Counted from the first letter of the stretch, positions 31,066-40,706 are shown. The stretch is DNA of 64,000 nucleotides from Micromonospora aurantiaca ATCC 27029 (GCF_000145235.1 NC_014391.1:6744501-6808500); one strand, 5' to 3'. Numbers and translations are program-made. Notes: generated by a model not told the origin, from the sequence alone.

Positions 31066-32612
31066 TGCTCCTCGACAACCGGAATCTCACCCCCGGCCGG
31101 GTCGCACAGGTGCTGTTCGGCTTGGACCCCGACCGCGACGAGCGGGCTCCGCAGCTGTGCGCGGAGACCCTGCTCACCCTCGCCCAGAACCGCTACCGCG
31201 CCCCGGCCAGCAGCGACGAGCTGCGCAGCCCCAAGCGACAGCGGTTCGCCCTGCGCAGCTTGGCGCTCGCCACCAACTTCCTGGCGGGCCGGGAGGGGCG
31301 CGCGGGCGAGGACAACATGACGCCGAACCTGTACGGCAAGCTGCTCGCGTCGGGTTCCGATGTCCGCAACAGCGCCAACCTGGCGCTGGCCCAAAGCGCC
31401 CTGCAGGGGCTCGTCGACCCTGACACGCAGCGCGGCCAGCCGGGGGCGTGGCTGCTGAGGCCGTTCCACGAGTCGCTGCTGTGGTACGACGCGCGCAAGG
31501 CGCCGAGCCGACCCGACTGGACAGTGCGCAAGGTGTACATGCGCGGCAGCGGGATCACCCTCGCCCGCCTGCTCCTCGCGCCGACCGACCCGAAGGCGGC
31601 CGAGCAGGGGGCGCGCGCTGTCTCCGCCATCCGAGAGGCCCTGACGGGGCCGAGTCCGCTGGCGGATATCAGCCGCCGCCTGGAATCGGCACTGCAGACC
31701 GACGTGCCGTTCACCACCAAGACGCCGGACACCGAAGAGGACGAGAAGGCAGCTTGGGAGCGGGGCGAGGACGAGCTGCTGCAGCCGCTCGCGGCCAGCC
31801 TGTGCCGTCACGCCGAGGGGGTGATGTGCCAGGGCAGCGCCAGCGGGCCGGCCAAGCTCTGGCAGCTGCGCACCATCCTCGCGCTGGACCTGGCGGTACA
31901 CGCCCTGAGGGTCGCCTGGGACGCCACCTCGACACCCGAGGAAGACCGCTTCCTCCTGCTGAGCTTCGGCGGGGGGCCGCGGTCGCAGGACCGGGTCCGG
32001 CAGCGGTCGGAAGAGTCGTACCGGCGGGCCCGGATCCGGCTCAACGAGGCGACGATCTCCACGGTCGCCCGCATCATGCGCCAGCTGGTGGAGAGAAAGA
32101 CCGTCGTGTGGGCCGACGAGTTCGAGAACCGGCGCAACAAGCTCGACGGAGAGAAGGGCCCCGACGGGCTGCTGCACCAGCTCACCAAGCTGACCGCCCG
32201 CAGCTCGGACGACGAGTACCTGCGGCTGGCGCGCACGTCGGTGGAGAGCGCGAACTACGGCCGGGCTGAGGACGGGTTCCGGGTTTTGCTGGAGTCGGTG
32301 GGGCTCGTTGCTGGGACCCGCTACCGCTACCTGACAGCTACGCCGGACTTGCTGGCCGCCCTCGTGGGCGCGCTGTCGAGCCGGATGCCGATGCCCAGCA
32401 ACGAGTTCTTCGCCGCAGTGCGGCAGGAGTGGGGACTGGTGATCAACCAAGAGTCGGCGGCGTCGACGAGCCTGCGCGGCCAGGTCGACGGGGCCGGCCT
32501 CGAGCGCAACGCCCGCCGGGCCGAGAGGCTCATGAGCGAGGCGGGACTGGCGCTGAGCTTGTCCGACCGGACCACCGTGGTCGGCGAGCGCGCGCAGAGG
32601 CGGTCGATGTGA
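31065..32612 (+). CDS. DptG-like protein
   Basis: 515 residues from the GTG at 31065, which shares a base with the previous stop and has GGAGGG 4 nt before it. Largely helical with no catalytic motif: LTPGRVAQVLFGLDPDRDER, LLRPFHESLLWYDARK, WADEFENRRNKLDGEKGPDG. The C-terminal third (ANYGRAEDGFRVLLESVGLV, FFAAVRQEWGLVI) resembles the end of DptG proteins, a winged-helix-like region. It is the middle partner by position between DptF- and DptH-like proteins. It overlaps the next gene by GTGA. Role: probable bridging or target-recognition subunit; assignment is mainly by context. Confidence 0.5.
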   Translation: MLLDNRNLTPGRVAQVLFGLDPDRDERAPQLCAETLLTLAQNRYRAPASSDELRSPKRQRFALRSLALATNFLAGREGRAGEDNMTPNLYGKLLASGSDVRNSANLALAQSALQGLVDPDTQRGQPGAWLLRPFHESLLWYDARKAPSRPDWTVRKVYMRGSGITLARLLLAPTDPKAAEQGARAVSAIREALTGPSPLADISRRLESALQTDVPFTTKTPDTEEDEKAAWERGEDELLQPLAASLCRHAEGVMCQGSASGPAKLWQLRTILALDLAVHALRVAWDATSTPEEDRFLLLSFGGGPRSQDRVRQRSEESYRRARIRLNEATISTVARIMRQLVERKTVVWADEFENRRNKLDGEKGPDGLLHQLTKLTARSSDDEYLRLARTSVESANYGRAEDGFRVLLESVGLVAGTRYRYLTATPDLLAALVGALSSRMPMPSNEFFAAVRQEWGLVINQESAASTSLRGQVDGAGLERNARRAERLMSEAGLALSLSDRTTVVGERAQRRSM

Positions 32613-35600
32613 GTCAGCGGCTCGGCGGCGCACTGGCCGCACACATCAGAAACCTGAGCGGAAGCTCCAAGTTCGTCCTAGTCGAGGGTGTCCCGACCAG
32701 CCTCGCTCTGGGCATGGCGGCGGCGTGGAGCGAGGCGCTCCCGCCGTTGGCCGTAGTGTCCGACTGCCCCCGCCGCTTCGGCGCCCACGCGCTGTCGGGC
32801 TCCGGGACGGGACTGCGCAACCGCTACCCGCAGGGCATCGTGCTGGTCCTGTGCGAAGGTCTGCAGGTCCCGGACCGCAGCGGCCTCAACCTGTTCGAGA
32901 ACGTGTCGCCCGGCGTGCTCCTGGACTCCCCCGAAGGCCTGCTCACGATTGCCCGCCAAGAACCGGCCGCCAGCCTCGACGGCCCGGTGCGAGCGGTGCG
33001 GGAGGCTATCGCCCGGGTGGGCATCGCCCACAAGCCGAGCGCCGCGCAGGTAGCGGCATATTTCGACCTGGTCGCTGCCGGCGAAGACCCCCTGAAGAGC
33101 CTGCCCGCCCTGGGCGCCTTCGCCGACACCGCCACCGGCGAGAGGGTCGACGCCGACCGCATCGGCGACAACCTCGCCCTCGCCGCCCGCCGCACCAGCG
33201 ACGACGTCCTGCGGCCCAGCGCCTACACGGAAATTCGCCGGCGCGCCGAGACGGTCCTCGGTCGACGGCCCAGGCTGCGCAACGAGCCGGCGGAGGCGAA
33301 CGCCGCCGCGGCGGCCGTGATGACGATGCTGCAGTCCGGCAGCGAGCAGCTGCTCCAGGAGCTGGAGTTCGACGAGGCACGCGAGATCCTCGAACAGCGC
33401 ACCAAGGACCTCGCCGACGTCGCGCTGCAGGCGCTGGCCGACTACCAGCGGCGGCACGAGGACGAGCGGGTTGCGCTGCTGCCCTGGCCTAGGTACCACT
33501 CGCGGGCAGAGGAACTCCGCCGCTCCGCTCAGCAGCGAGACGCCGCGCGGGACTTGCTCGACCTCGACGAAGCCCAAGCCCACGGCATCTTCGACAGGCC
33601 GACCAGGATCAAGCTCGAGAAGCTGCTGCGCGACAAGGCCATCAGCGGCAGCAACCCGTCCTGCCCCGAGAGCGCCCTGATCAAGGCGGTGCAGCAGCTC
33701 GGCGGTCCGCTGAAGCGCATCAGCCTCCTCAGCCCGAAGCCGTCGGCAGAAAACGCGAAGCCGAACCGCAGCGGCGCGGTGCGGTGCATCACCCTCGGCT
33801 GCGCGCGGCTGCGGCTGGGCGGGTTGATGCGCCGGCTCGAAAGCCGGGGCGTCGAAGTTGACGGCCTCCTCCTCCAGCCGGCCGACACCGACAAGACCGT
33901 CGAGGCGTCCTTCCACGACGCTGACCTCGCCTCGGGGGAACTCGCGCTGTTGCAGCTGCGGCTCCACGCCGCCGACGGCAGCACCGTCCAAGTCGACTGG
34001 CGGCCCGACCTCGACGACGCCGCACTGCTGCGCGCCGCGCTGCTATTCGCTGAGGAGACCGCCCTCACCCTGGCGGCGGCCGACGAGCCGACCCTCTCGT
34101 CGTTTTGCAGCAACGAGGCACCGAGCCCGCAGCCCGTTTCGAATGAACTGAAGCCGCTCGCGCACGAGCTGCGCGAGCTTGCGCAGCTGTCGCTGCAGGA
34201 AGGGCTCAGCCCTCAGCCCCTGCGCAGGTGGGCTACCAGCTGGGCTGCCGCCGGCAACGACAAGGCACCCGGCGCGGAGGCCGAGGTGGCAGAGGCACTC
34301 TCGCTGGCGGGGGCGGTCGAGGGCCCAGCCCACTGCGTGGCTCTCACCGGCTTCGCGCCACTGAAGGCCGAGTGGCTCGCCCAGTACCTCGACGCGCTGT
34401 GGTCCCTGCTCGACGCGGCCGACGCAAGCGACGACAAGCCTGTCGCCGCGACGGCCGCTGGAATCGCCCGCACGACAGCCTCGCACCACCCCGCCCACGT
34501 TCGCGCACGCCTGCGGGACAAAGCCATGCTGCCCACCAGCGAAGGGCGGCTCTGGAGCCTCTACGGCGGGGCCAACACCCGCGACGAAAGCGGCTACGCC
34601 GGCGCGGCGCTGACCTCGGTCGTGGTCCGGCTGCTTTCGCTGCAGCCTGAGGCCGCCGGGCACCTGCGCTGCCTGGCCTACGGACCCGGCGCCGCCGACC
34701 TGCTCGTCTCGCAGGCAGTCAAGCTCATCGGCCGCAAGACCGGCCGCGGCACCGTCGCCAAGGTCGAGGTGTTCTGCGTCGGGGAGGAGCCGACCGACAG
34801 GCCGCACTGGCAGACCCTCGCACGCGCGGATGAAGAGCTGCGCGACAGCCGCGACGTGCTGGAGCTGCGCTACCTCGACAGCCTCGCCCGGGCCCGCGAG
34901 GTCCTGCAGCAGCCGGGTTCGCCGAACCCGGCGGTGCACCTCGCGCTGGTGACCGGAATCAGCGACGGCGGAAACCGGCTGCAGATCGAGTTCCCCGAAG
35001 TGCCCGCACCGCGGGAGGACTCCGAAGTGCTCTTCGCTCCCCGGACCTCGCAGCGGCCTGGGAAGGAGCGGCGCATGCTGCTGATGCCGCCCGCTACGAC
35101 GCGTGCCGGCATCACGTGGTTGAAGCTGCAGGCGGCTGTGGACGAATCCTGGCCGGAGGAAGGCGAGAAGATCCCGGTGCCGGAGGTCCGCACCGGGGCC
35201 ATGGACATCGCCGAGCAGCTTCGGGAGGTCCACGACCTCGCGCTCTGGGTAGCCACCCTCGACCGCTACGCCACCCGCGACAGCCTCGAGCAGGCCCTCG
35301 GCGCCCACCGCATCGCCATCCTGCACCAGGAGCGCCGACTCGGTGGCGACAGCCCGCTGTCGCTGGTGCTAAGCCAGAAGTCGGGCGGCCCGGCAGACCG
35401 CGCCATCGGCCGCAGCCTGCGCGCAGCCAACATCGTCGCCGACCGGGACGTCGCCTTCAACGTAGGAACTGACCTCCGCAAGGTTGCGAGCCAGGGCTAC
35501 GGCATCCTGGCCCTCGAGGCCGCCACCAGCGGCACGGGCATCAATGAACTCGTCGGCCACGTCGTGGCATTCTCGCTGCTCGCCCGCACGACCACCCCCT

Positions 35601-37486
35601 GGCCTCTGCCGCCGGGGTGCCGCGTCCTGCTCGTCAGCCTCGACGAGTACCGGCACTGGTTCCCCAGCCGCCGCGCCGACCTACTCGCAATCGCACTCGA
35701 CCCCTCCGAGGAAGGGGTCCACGTCGCGGCCATCGAGGTGAAGGCCAGGCGCAGCGACGAAACCGACGCCGCTGCCGGTGCACTCGACCAGCTCAACCAG
35801 ACGCTCGCGGCCACTAGGTGGGCCGCCTACCCCGAGCCCGGGTCCATCCACAGCCGCCTGTGGCTCAACCGCATCGCGGAGGCCGCCTACTCGGTGGCAC
35901 GGGAGTCGCGCTTCAAGCTCGACGCCGAAGAACTGGCGGCGCTCGAGGCGTTCCGAACCGGCACGGGGACCCTGGAGTGGGCGGGCGTCGGCCTGGTCTT
36001 CGGCCCCAAGGTGGAGGAGTTCCACCGGCACTACCCGAACAAGGTGGCCAGCGACATCGTCCCGGTGGTGCTGCACAGCATCAAACTCACCGAGGACCTG
36101 CTGCTCGAAGCCGCGCAGGTGCGCATCACGGACCTGAGGACCGTCGAAGCCGAGCGCCCGCCTCTCAAGGGCGGACGGACGCGGCGCAGACCGGAGGCCA
36201 AGCCCGCAGAACAGGCGCAGCCGCCGGCCGACACAACCCGGGACGCTGACGTCCCCGAGCCTGCCCGGCCCTCGCCAAACGAGACGGCCGCGCCGCCGAA
36301 CCCTCAGGGTACTGAGCCGCAGCAGGCCCGCACCTCCGAGCCGAGCGCGACCGAGGAGCCGCGCAGGCACACGCAGCCGACTACGTCCGCCACGGAACCG
36401 GTGCCGTTCCGCGCCCCGGTCTTGGGCTGGGACGCCACCACGGGCGAGGAGGTGCGCTGGCACCCGGCCGGCCCCGAGCAGGGCGTGCTCCAGAACGGCC
36501 ACGTGGAGGTGTGGGGCAGCTCGGGTATGGGCAAGACGCAGTTCACAATGAGCCTGCTCGCGCAGCTCGCCCACCACAGCGGGAGCAAGTTCGGCATCGC
36601 CGACTTCAAGAACGACTACAGCGACGAGACCGGCTTCCCCCACCTGGCCGGCGCGAAATTCCTCGACCTGTGGAACGACGGCGCGCCGTACAACCCGCTC
36701 GCCTTGGGGGAGTTCAGTGAACGCGCGGTCAACACCGCCGTCATCGAACTGCGCGACACCGTCGAAGTCGCCACTAAGTCGTTCACCAGAATGGGCGTAA
36801 GGCAGCGGGCGAAGCTGGAGAAGGCACTGCGCAGTGCCTACGCCGTCGGGCGGGCAGAAGGACGGTGGCCGACGCTCCGGCTCCTCGACGACGAACTCGA
36901 CGCTGACCTGTCCGGAGTGATCGGCGACCTGACCCACAACGAACTGTTCCGCGACGGGCCTCCCCTCGGGGAAGTCATCGACCACAACGTCGTCTTCGGG
37001 CTGAGCCGGATCCCCGGCAACGGCCAAACTACCGTCCTAGCCGCCGGATTCATCCTGTCAGCCCTGTTGCTGCGAGTGCAGTCCCTGCCGCCCGTACCGA
37101 ACTCCGTCCGGTACGTCACCGTAGTCGACGAAGCCCACCGAGTCGCGGCCTTCAAGGCCATCGACACCATGATCCGCGAAGGCCGCTCGAAGGGCCTCGG
37201 CGTCGTGCTCGCCACTCAGCAGCCGGGGGACCTGCCCGACGTGGTCGCCACCAACGCCCAGACCAAGGTGTGCTTCCGCCTTCCGGACGCCACGGTCGCG
37301 GCCGCAGCCGCCCGAAAGCTCAACCCGAACGACTCGCGCCTGGCCGAGCAGATTCGGACCCTGGGCAAGGGAGAAGCCCTGGTCAGCTTCGGCGGGACCA
37401 AGCCCCGGCTGCTGCGCATGGCCCAGGCATACCGCGACCGCCGCGAACTCGGACTTCCCGGCGAGGAGGCCGCAACCGGGCAATGA
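32609..37486 (+). CDS. DptH-like protein with PD-(D/E)xK-type motif and HerA/FtsK-type ATPase
   Basis: 1625 residues from the GTG at 32609 (GTGA overlap). Residues 1-1000 are mixed alpha/beta without clear motifs. Around 1021-1045 the sequence ADLLAIALDP ... VAAIEVKARR has the D-x(n)-E-x-K pattern of PD-(D/E)xK nucleases. A disordered Pro/Glu-rich linker (about 1180-1260) precedes the motor: Walker A EVWGSSGMGKTQFTMSLLA (about 1300), Walker B YVTVVDEAHRV (about 1505), then LGVVLATQQPGDLPDVVATN, typical of HerA/FtsK DNA pumps. Size and C-terminal motor match DptH. It is likely the DNA-translocating and cutting engine of the system. The stop overlaps the Vsr start (ATGA). Confidence 0.65.
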   Translation: MSQRLGGALAAHIRNLSGSSKFVLVEGVPTSLALGMAAAWSEALPPLAVVSDCPRRFGAHALSGSGTGLRNRYPQGIVLVLCEGLQVPDRSGLNLFENVSPGVLLDSPEGLLTIARQEPAASLDGPVRAVREAIARVGIAHKPSAAQVAAYFDLVAAGEDPLKSLPALGAFADTATGERVDADRIGDNLALAARRTSDDVLRPSAYTEIRRRAETVLGRRPRLRNEPAEANAAAAAVMTMLQSGSEQLLQELEFDEAREILEQRTKDLADVALQALADYQRRHEDERVALLPWPRYHSRAEELRRSAQQRDAARDLLDLDEAQAHGIFDRPTRIKLEKLLRDKAISGSNPSCPESALIKAVQQLGGPLKRISLLSPKPSAENAKPNRSGAVRCITLGCARLRLGGLMRRLESRGVEVDGLLLQPADTDKTVEASFHDADLASGELALLQLRLHAADGSTVQVDWRPDLDDAALLRAALLFAEETALTLAAADEPTLSSFCSNEAPSPQPVSNELKPLAHELRELAQLSLQEGLSPQPLRRWATSWAAAGNDKAPGAEAEVAEALSLAGAVEGPAHCVALTGFAPLKAEWLAQYLDALWSLLDAADASDDKPVAATAAGIARTTASHHPAHVRARLRDKAMLPTSEGRLWSLYGGANTRDESGYAGAALTSVVVRLLSLQPEAAGHLRCLAYGPGAADLLVSQAVKLIGRKTGRGTVAKVEVFCVGEEPTDRPHWQTLARADEELRDSRDVLELRYLDSLARAREVLQQPGSPNPAVHLALVTGISDGGNRLQIEFPEVPAPREDSEVLFAPRTSQRPGKERRMLLMPPATTRAGITWLKLQAAVDESWPEEGEKIPVPEVRTGAMDIAEQLREVHDLALWVATLDRYATRDSLEQALGAHRIAILHQERRLGGDSPLSLVLSQKSGGPADRAIGRSLRAANIVADRDVAFNVGTDLRKVASQGYGILALEAATSGTGINELVGHVVAFSLLARTTTPWPLPPGCRVLLVSLDEYRHWFPSRRADLLAIALDPSEEGVHVAAIEVKARRSDETDAAAGALDQLNQTLAATRWAAYPEPGSIHSRLWLNRIAEAAYSVARESRFKLDAEELAALEAFRTGTGTLEWAGVGLVFGPKVEEFHRHYPNKVASDIVPVVLHSIKLTEDLLLEAAQVRITDLRTVEAERPPLKGGRTRRRPEAKPAEQAQPPADTTRDADVPEPARPSPNETAAPPNPQGTEPQQARTSEPSATEEPRRHTQPTTSATEPVPFRAPVLGWDATTGEEVRWHPAGPEQGVLQNGHVEVWGSSGMGKTQFTMSLLAQLAHHSGSKFGIADFKNDYSDETGFPHLAGAKFLDLWNDGAPYNPLALGEFSERAVNTAVIELRDTVEVATKSFTRMGVRQRAKLEKALRSAYAVGRAEGRWPTLRLLDDELDADLSGVIGDLTHNELFRDGPPLGEVIDHNVVFGLSRIPGNGQTTVLAAGFILSALLLRVQSLPPVPNSVRYVTVVDEAHRVAAFKAIDTMIREGRSKGLGVVLATQQPGDLPDVVATNAQTKVCFRLPDATVAAAAARKLNPNDSRLAEQIRTLGKGEALVSFGGTKPRLLRMAQAYRDRRELGLPGEEAATGQ

Positions 37487-37980
37487 AGAAGCACCAAGGG
37501 CGCCCTGCCACCGCGAACCGGACGCCCCGGAACGACACGGCCGCGTACTCCTGGGCAAGCAGCCCAGGGGTGCGCGGCCGCATGCAGCGGCAGCGGACTC
37601 GCGACACCCAGCCCGAGCTTGCGATACGACGCCTGCTGCACGCCGCCGGACTGCGCTACCGAGTCGACGTCGCACCCACACGATCGCTCCGTCGTCGCGC
37701 TGACATCGTCTTCGGCCCAGCCCGAGTCGCCGTCTTCGTCGATGGATGCTTCTGGCACGGGTGCCCACAGCACGGAAGCAGGAAAACCAAGACCAACACC
37801 GACTACTGGTCGGGAAAAGTCGCACGGAACCAGGCCCGCGACACCGCCACCGACGGTCTCCTCACTAACGACGGCTGGCTTGTCATCCGCGTGTGGGAGC
37901 ACGAGGACCCTCGGGAAGCCGCCGAGCGGATCGCCAGCAGCGTGCACAAGCGGCGACGGTGGGGCAGCCGCCAGTCTTAG
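37483..37980 (+). CDS. vsr: Very short patch repair endonuclease (Vsr)
   Basis: 165 residues from the ATG overlapping the DptH-like stop. Seen: RMQRQRTRDTQPELAIRRLL, GLRYRVDVAP, the catalytic/Zn region RRADIVFGPARVAVFVDGCF followed by WHGCPQHG, and the end GWLVIRVWEHED. Vsr nicks 5' to T in T:G mismatches formed when 5-methylcytosine deaminates, so it repairs mutations caused by a C5 methylase. Its place as the last gene of the operon supports that the modification used here is 5-methylcytosine. It could also have been taken on as an extra nuclease of the restriction system. Confidence 0.92.
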   Translation: MKKHQGRPATANRTPRNDTAAYSWASSPGVRGRMQRQRTRDTQPELAIRRLLHAAGLRYRVDVAPTRSLRRRADIVFGPARVAVFVDGCFWHGCPQHGSRKTKTNTDYWSGKVARNQARDTATDGLLTNDGWLVIRVWEHEDPREAAERIASSVHKRRRWGSRQS

Positions 37981-38130
37981 CCCGGTCTCCTAGCTGACGT
38001 AGGTGAGCCGATACGGCACCGCTTCGAGCACCGCCCAAGCGGGACAGGACGAGACTGTCACACAGCGACGCCGCCGCAGGACAGTGATAGGAAGAGCTTT
38101 GGCTCCGCCATGGCCAACACCGCGCACTTG

Positions 38131-38185
38131 TGTCGGGGTACTCGTTGGAGTGCAGAGGTGAGTACGGCTGATCTTGCAGAGGTCA
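38131..38185 (+). repeat. IS21 terminal inverted repeat, left
   Basis: About 55 bp, starting TGTCGGGGTACTCG and including GGAGTGCAGAG and CTGATCTTGCAGAGGT. It matches the right end in inverted form with about eight differences. Such multi-box ends bind IstA. Confidence 0.85.
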
Positions 38186-38443
38186 GGTGTCGTGGTGGGC
38201 GCCCTGTTCGTCACGGTGAGTTGTGTCTTGCAGGCGCAGGCGGGTGAGGCCGAGCATGTCGATCAGCCATCCGGGTCCGCCGGTGATGCCGCGGGCGCGT
38301 AGGAGGGTGTCGACCTCGTGGTGGGTCGCCGCAGTGGCGCGGGCGAGGAAGTCCTCGCAGATCTGGAGCAGGAGTTGCAGCAGGTCGCCGTGGTGGGTGT
38401 CGCTGGTGGCCGCGGGGTCGTCCGGGATGGCCGGGGTGGGCAT
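38183..38443 (-). CDS. Third small gene of the IS21 element
   Basis: 86 residues starting MPTPAIPDDPAATSDTHHGD at an ATG that overlaps the istB stop (ATGA at 38440-38443). Helical middle: LLQLLLQICEDFLARATAAT, then HEVDTLLRARGITGGPGWLI. Not a catalytic protein. It lies fully inside the element and is coupled to istB, so it moves with it. Some IS21 elements carry such accessory genes; function unknown. Confidence 0.65.
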   Translation of the reverse strand: MPTPAIPDDPAATSDTHHGDLLQLLLQICEDFLARATAATHHEVDTLLRARGITGGPGWLIDMLGLTRLRLQDTTHRDEQGAHHDT

Positions 38444-39204
38444 CAGGCGACGTTCTCGATGGCGGTGAGGCGGTTCTTGAGTCGGTAGCTGGGGCCGTTG
38501 ATCGGGACGACGTCGCAGTGGTGCAGGAGCCGGTCGAGGATGGCGGTGGCCAGGACCTCGTCGCCGAAGACTTGACCCCATTCGCCGAAGCCTTTGTTCG
38601 AGGTCAGCAGGGTGGAGCCCTTCTCGTAGCGTTTCGAGATGACTTGGAAGACGAGGTTGGCCTCGGGGCGTTCGAGGGGCTGGTAGCCCACCTCGTCGAT
38701 GACCAGGACGGTGGGGCGTAGGTAGGTCTGCAGCTTCCGGGCCAGCCGGCCGATCGCGTCGGCGGCGGTGAGGTGGCGGACCATGTCGTCGAGGGTGGTG
38801 AAGTAGACGGTGAATCCGGCTCGGCAGGCGGCGACCGCGAGGGACACCGCGATGTGGGTCTTGCCGACGCCGGGTGGGCCGAGGAGAGCGACGTTGGCTT
38901 TGGCCTGCACGAATGCGAGGGTGGCGAGGTCACGGACCTTACGGGGGTCCAGGTCGGGTTGGAAGCTGAAGTCGTAGTCGTCGAGGGTCTTGTGGTGCGG
39001 CAGCTTCGACAGGCGTAGCCCGGCGCGGAAGCGGCGTTCGTCGCGGACGGCGAGTTCCTCTTCCAGGACGAGGTCGAGGAACTCCAGGTAGCCCATGGCC
39101 TCGGTGTCGGCCCGGCCGGTGAGTTCCCGCAGCGTCTTGGCCAGGTGAGGCAGGCCGAGTTTGGTGGCGCTGGCGTGGATGCGGTTGGTGACCAGCTCAC
39201 TCAC
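38443..39204 (-). CDS. istB: IstB, IS21 helper ATPase
   Basis: 253 residues. AAA+ ATPase with Walker A LLGPPGVGKTHIAVSLAVAA, Walker B VLVIDEVGYQPL and the sensor region STLLTSNKGFGEWGQVFGDE. IstB assembles on target DNA and activates the IstA transposase, also controlling target choice. It overlaps istA by 4 nt (39201-39204). Length and motifs are intact. Confidence 0.95.
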   Translation of the reverse strand: MSELVTNRIHASATKLGLPHLAKTLRELTGRADTEAMGYLEFLDLVLEEELAVRDERRFRAGLRLSKLPHHKTLDDYDFSFQPDLDPRKVRDLATLAFVQAKANVALLGPPGVGKTHIAVSLAVAACRAGFTVYFTTLDDMVRHLTAADAIGRLARKLQTYLRPTVLVIDEVGYQPLERPEANLVFQVISKRYEKGSTLLTSNKGFGEWGQVFGDEVLATAILDRLLHHCDVVPINGPSYRLKNRLTAIENVA

Positions 39205-40643
39205 TTCGAGACGTCCTTCAGGTGTGGGCGGTTGGTGAACGGGCTGGCCGCAGCGATCTGCTCATAGACCGACAGCGGCCGGGCCTCGACGGCGACCTGA
39301 GCGGCAGCGGCCCGGTTGAGCAGGGCTTGCAGCGGTCCCTGGCCCCCGTCGAGGCGGGCCGATCGGCGTGCGGCCGGCTGCCCGCCGGCGGGGTCGCCGG
39401 TGGTGACGGCACGGGTGTGTCCGTCGGGCAGACCGTCCCAGTGGCTCTCGTCGACCACGCGGGCGCCGCGGCCCACGGCCCGCTGGTGCGTGGCCAGCAG
39501 CGTGGTGCCGTCCAGGCCGGGCACGGTGGCGTGGATGGTGATCGTGGCGGCGGTCGCCCGAATCTCCACGAGTTGGCGGTGGCGGACCCGTCGGGCCGGC
39601 ACGGAGTAGAGGTTGCCGGCGTAGGCGACCAGGCAGTCCTTGCCGACGTGCCGCAGATGCCGGTCGGCGACCACATACGCCCTGGCCGGGATCGGTCGCA
39701 GCGCGGCGTGGTCACGGACCGCCCGCACGCCGATGATCTCGCCATGGGTGCGATGCCGCACGGCCCGCCGCTGCCGAACCCAGGCCACGAACGTGGCGTC
39801 GAGCTCGGCCAGCGAGGAGAACGCCCGCCCCGCCAGGACATGATCACGGACGATGGTGACCTGCCGTTCGACCCGCCCTTTGCCGGTCGGCCGATAGGCG
39901 GCCAACACATCGATGTCGAAGTCGTAGTGCCCGGCGAACGCGACCGCTTCCGGGTGCAGCGGCACCGCCAGGCCCGGGGCGACGTGCCGACGGACCACGG
40001 TCTTGGTCCGGTCGTAGACGATCACCCCGGGAACCCCGCCGAAGTGCGCGAACGCCCGCCGGTGACACTCCCAGAACGCGGCCAGATCCTGGCTGGTGGT
40101 GAAACAGCAGAACGGATCCCGCGAGTACGACAGCACCATGTGAAACGAGTACACCTTCGGGATCCCGACATGGGCCAGGATGCCGCCCTCGTCGCCCCAG
40201 TCCACCTGCGCCTGCGCACCCGGAACGACCTCGAACCGACGATGCAGCCCGGCCAGCTGATCAGGGCTGATCCCCAACTCCGCCGCGATCCGCGGCCGGG
40301 CCTGCTGCAGATACAACTTCACCCGCTGGTAGTTACCGGTGAACCCGTACTGCTCAACCAGTCGTTCATGGATCACCGTGCCCTTGAGCAGCAACTCCGC
40401 CCGCAACCACGCATCGACCACGTGCGCGAACACATCGATCAACTGCCCACGAGCCGGCCGCGCCCGAACCGGCGGCACCACCTCGCCGCCACCAGCAGCC
40501 AGGTACTTCTTCACCGTCCGCCAGTTCAGGCCCGTCTCACGAGCGATCTCCGAAACACTCGCACCAGCCTCGTGCAACGCCCGGAACCGACGCACATCCA
40601 GCCACCGCTGCTCATCCAACGCCCCCACCGCCAGCCGCCCCAC
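39201..40643 (-). CDS. istA: IstA, IS21 transposase
   Basis: 480 residues. An N-terminal HTH (HEAGASVSEIARETGLNWRT) binds the ends; the DDE integrase core contains VDWGDEGG, VLSYSRDPFCCF, VPGVIVYDRTKT and GKGRVERQVTIVRD, with the catalytic Asp/Asp/Glu. A C-terminal beta domain follows (YSVPARRVRHRQLVEIRA). It cuts and joins the element with IstB. No breaks are seen, so the element is probably active. Confidence 0.95.
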   Translation of the reverse strand: MGRLAVGALDEQRWLDVRRFRALHEAGASVSEIARETGLNWRTVKKYLAAGGGEVVPPVRARPARGQLIDVFAHVVDAWLRAELLLKGTVIHERLVEQYGFTGNYQRVKLYLQQARPRIAAELGISPDQLAGLHRRFEVVPGAQAQVDWGDEGGILAHVGIPKVYSFHMVLSYSRDPFCCFTTSQDLAAFWECHRRAFAHFGGVPGVIVYDRTKTVVRRHVAPGLAVPLHPEAVAFAGHYDFDIDVLAAYRPTGKGRVERQVTIVRDHVLAGRAFSSLAELDATFVAWVRQRRAVRHRTHGEIIGVRAVRDHAALRPIPARAYVVADRHLRHVGKDCLVAYAGNLYSVPARRVRHRQLVEIRATAATITIHATVPGLDGTTLLATHQRAVGRGARVVDESHWDGLPDGHTRAVTTGDPAGGQPAARRSARLDGGQGPLQALLNRAAAAQVAVEARPLSVYEQIAAASPFTNRPHLKDVSK

Positions 40644-40706
40644 GCCGGTCCGATCACGACCCGAGCAGCCTCACCCTCAGTCACCCGCAGGCGACGGACA
40701 AACAGT

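Noticed and set aside
28040..37980. Assignment as DISARM or BREX
   Set aside because: No DrmA/DrmB/DrmC-type helicase, DUF1998 protein, PglZ or BrxC/L-like features were seen; the set fits DptFGH better.
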